From Fimbriimonadaceae bacterium (GTDB taxonomy: Bacteria; Armatimonadota; Fimbriimonadia; Fimbriimonadales; Fimbriimonadaceae): DNA of 6,170 bases. The notes under the pieces are model-generated. The model was not told the DNA's origin. It saw only the letters and a list, made by a program, of their open reading frames with translations, and made no database searches. This document shows, piece by piece, positions 6,159 through 6,170 of the stretch. The translations under genes and the position numbers were made by a program. Each line of letters starts with the position of its first letter. The first letter of the stretch is position 1. The stretch spans positions 1 to 6,170 of the forward strand of contig JANWJY010000183.1 in assembly GCA_025451715.1 (NCBI GenBank), read 5' to 3'.

Positions 6159-6170
6159 CGGCCTAGGCCG
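6159..6170. terminator. Perfect 12-bp palindrome, possible start of a terminator, cut by window edge
   Basis: CGGCCTAGGCCG is its own reverse complement and lies 31 bases after the stop of the SLH/beta-barrel gene. It is preceded by GTGGCCC, so if GGGCCAC follows beyond the window this would be a strong GC hairpin. No T-tract can be seen because the window ends here. Confidence 0.3.

Noticed and set aside
1..6170. CRISPR arrays, tRNA or rRNA genes, insertion sequences, defence or phage genes
   Set aside because: None of their signatures is visible; all sizeable stretches are explained by the five genes and two intergenic regions described.

Overview
The window looks like a chromosomal segment from a GC-rich diderm bacterium, most plausibly of Armatimonadota (Fimbriimonas/Chthonomonas-like) type. 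The main pointer is the rightmost gene. It encodes a secreted protein with one SLH domain, a coiled coil and a C-terminal outer-membrane beta-barrel ending in Phe. This architecture tethers the outer membrane in diderm Terrabacteria (Armatimonadota, Deinococcota, Negativicutes, Cyanobacteria). An ECF sigma factor followed by a large membrane-anchored protein with a LolA/RseB-like look also fits. The taxonomic call is an inference from architecture, not from a database match.

Left half, minus strand, reading from 2478 down to 1: three tightly packed genes form an apparent operon. They are an ECF sigma factor (1942-2478), a 494-residue single-pass membrane protein that is probably its regulator (468-1952, overlapping the sigma gene by 11 bases), and the N-terminal half of endonuclease IV (nfo, from 458 off the left edge, 9 bases after the previous stop). 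The nfo fragment is clear from its zinc-ligand motifs. The layout suggests that an envelope-sensing sigma switch is co-transcribed with a base-excision-repair enzyme.

Centre: an 87-base divergent intergenic region (2479-2565) separates the operon from a plus-strand phosphomannomutase (manB/cpsG type, 2566-3909) with all four active-site motifs intact. A weak ECF-type promoter pointing into the sigma gene is visible here, which would fit autoregulation.

Right half: a 265-base intergenic region (3910-4174) leads to the SLH/beta-barrel gene (4175-6127) and is the most interesting non-coding part. It holds a perfect tandem 11-bp repeat with Pho-box-like geometry, a candidate sigma-70 promoter, and a leader of about 180 bases. 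The leader has several hairpins, a possible pseudoknot, and two alternative partners for the Shine-Dalgarno sequence. This suggests that the abundant envelope protein is controlled at both transcription and translation. The window ends in a 12-bp perfect palindrome that may be the start of its terminator.
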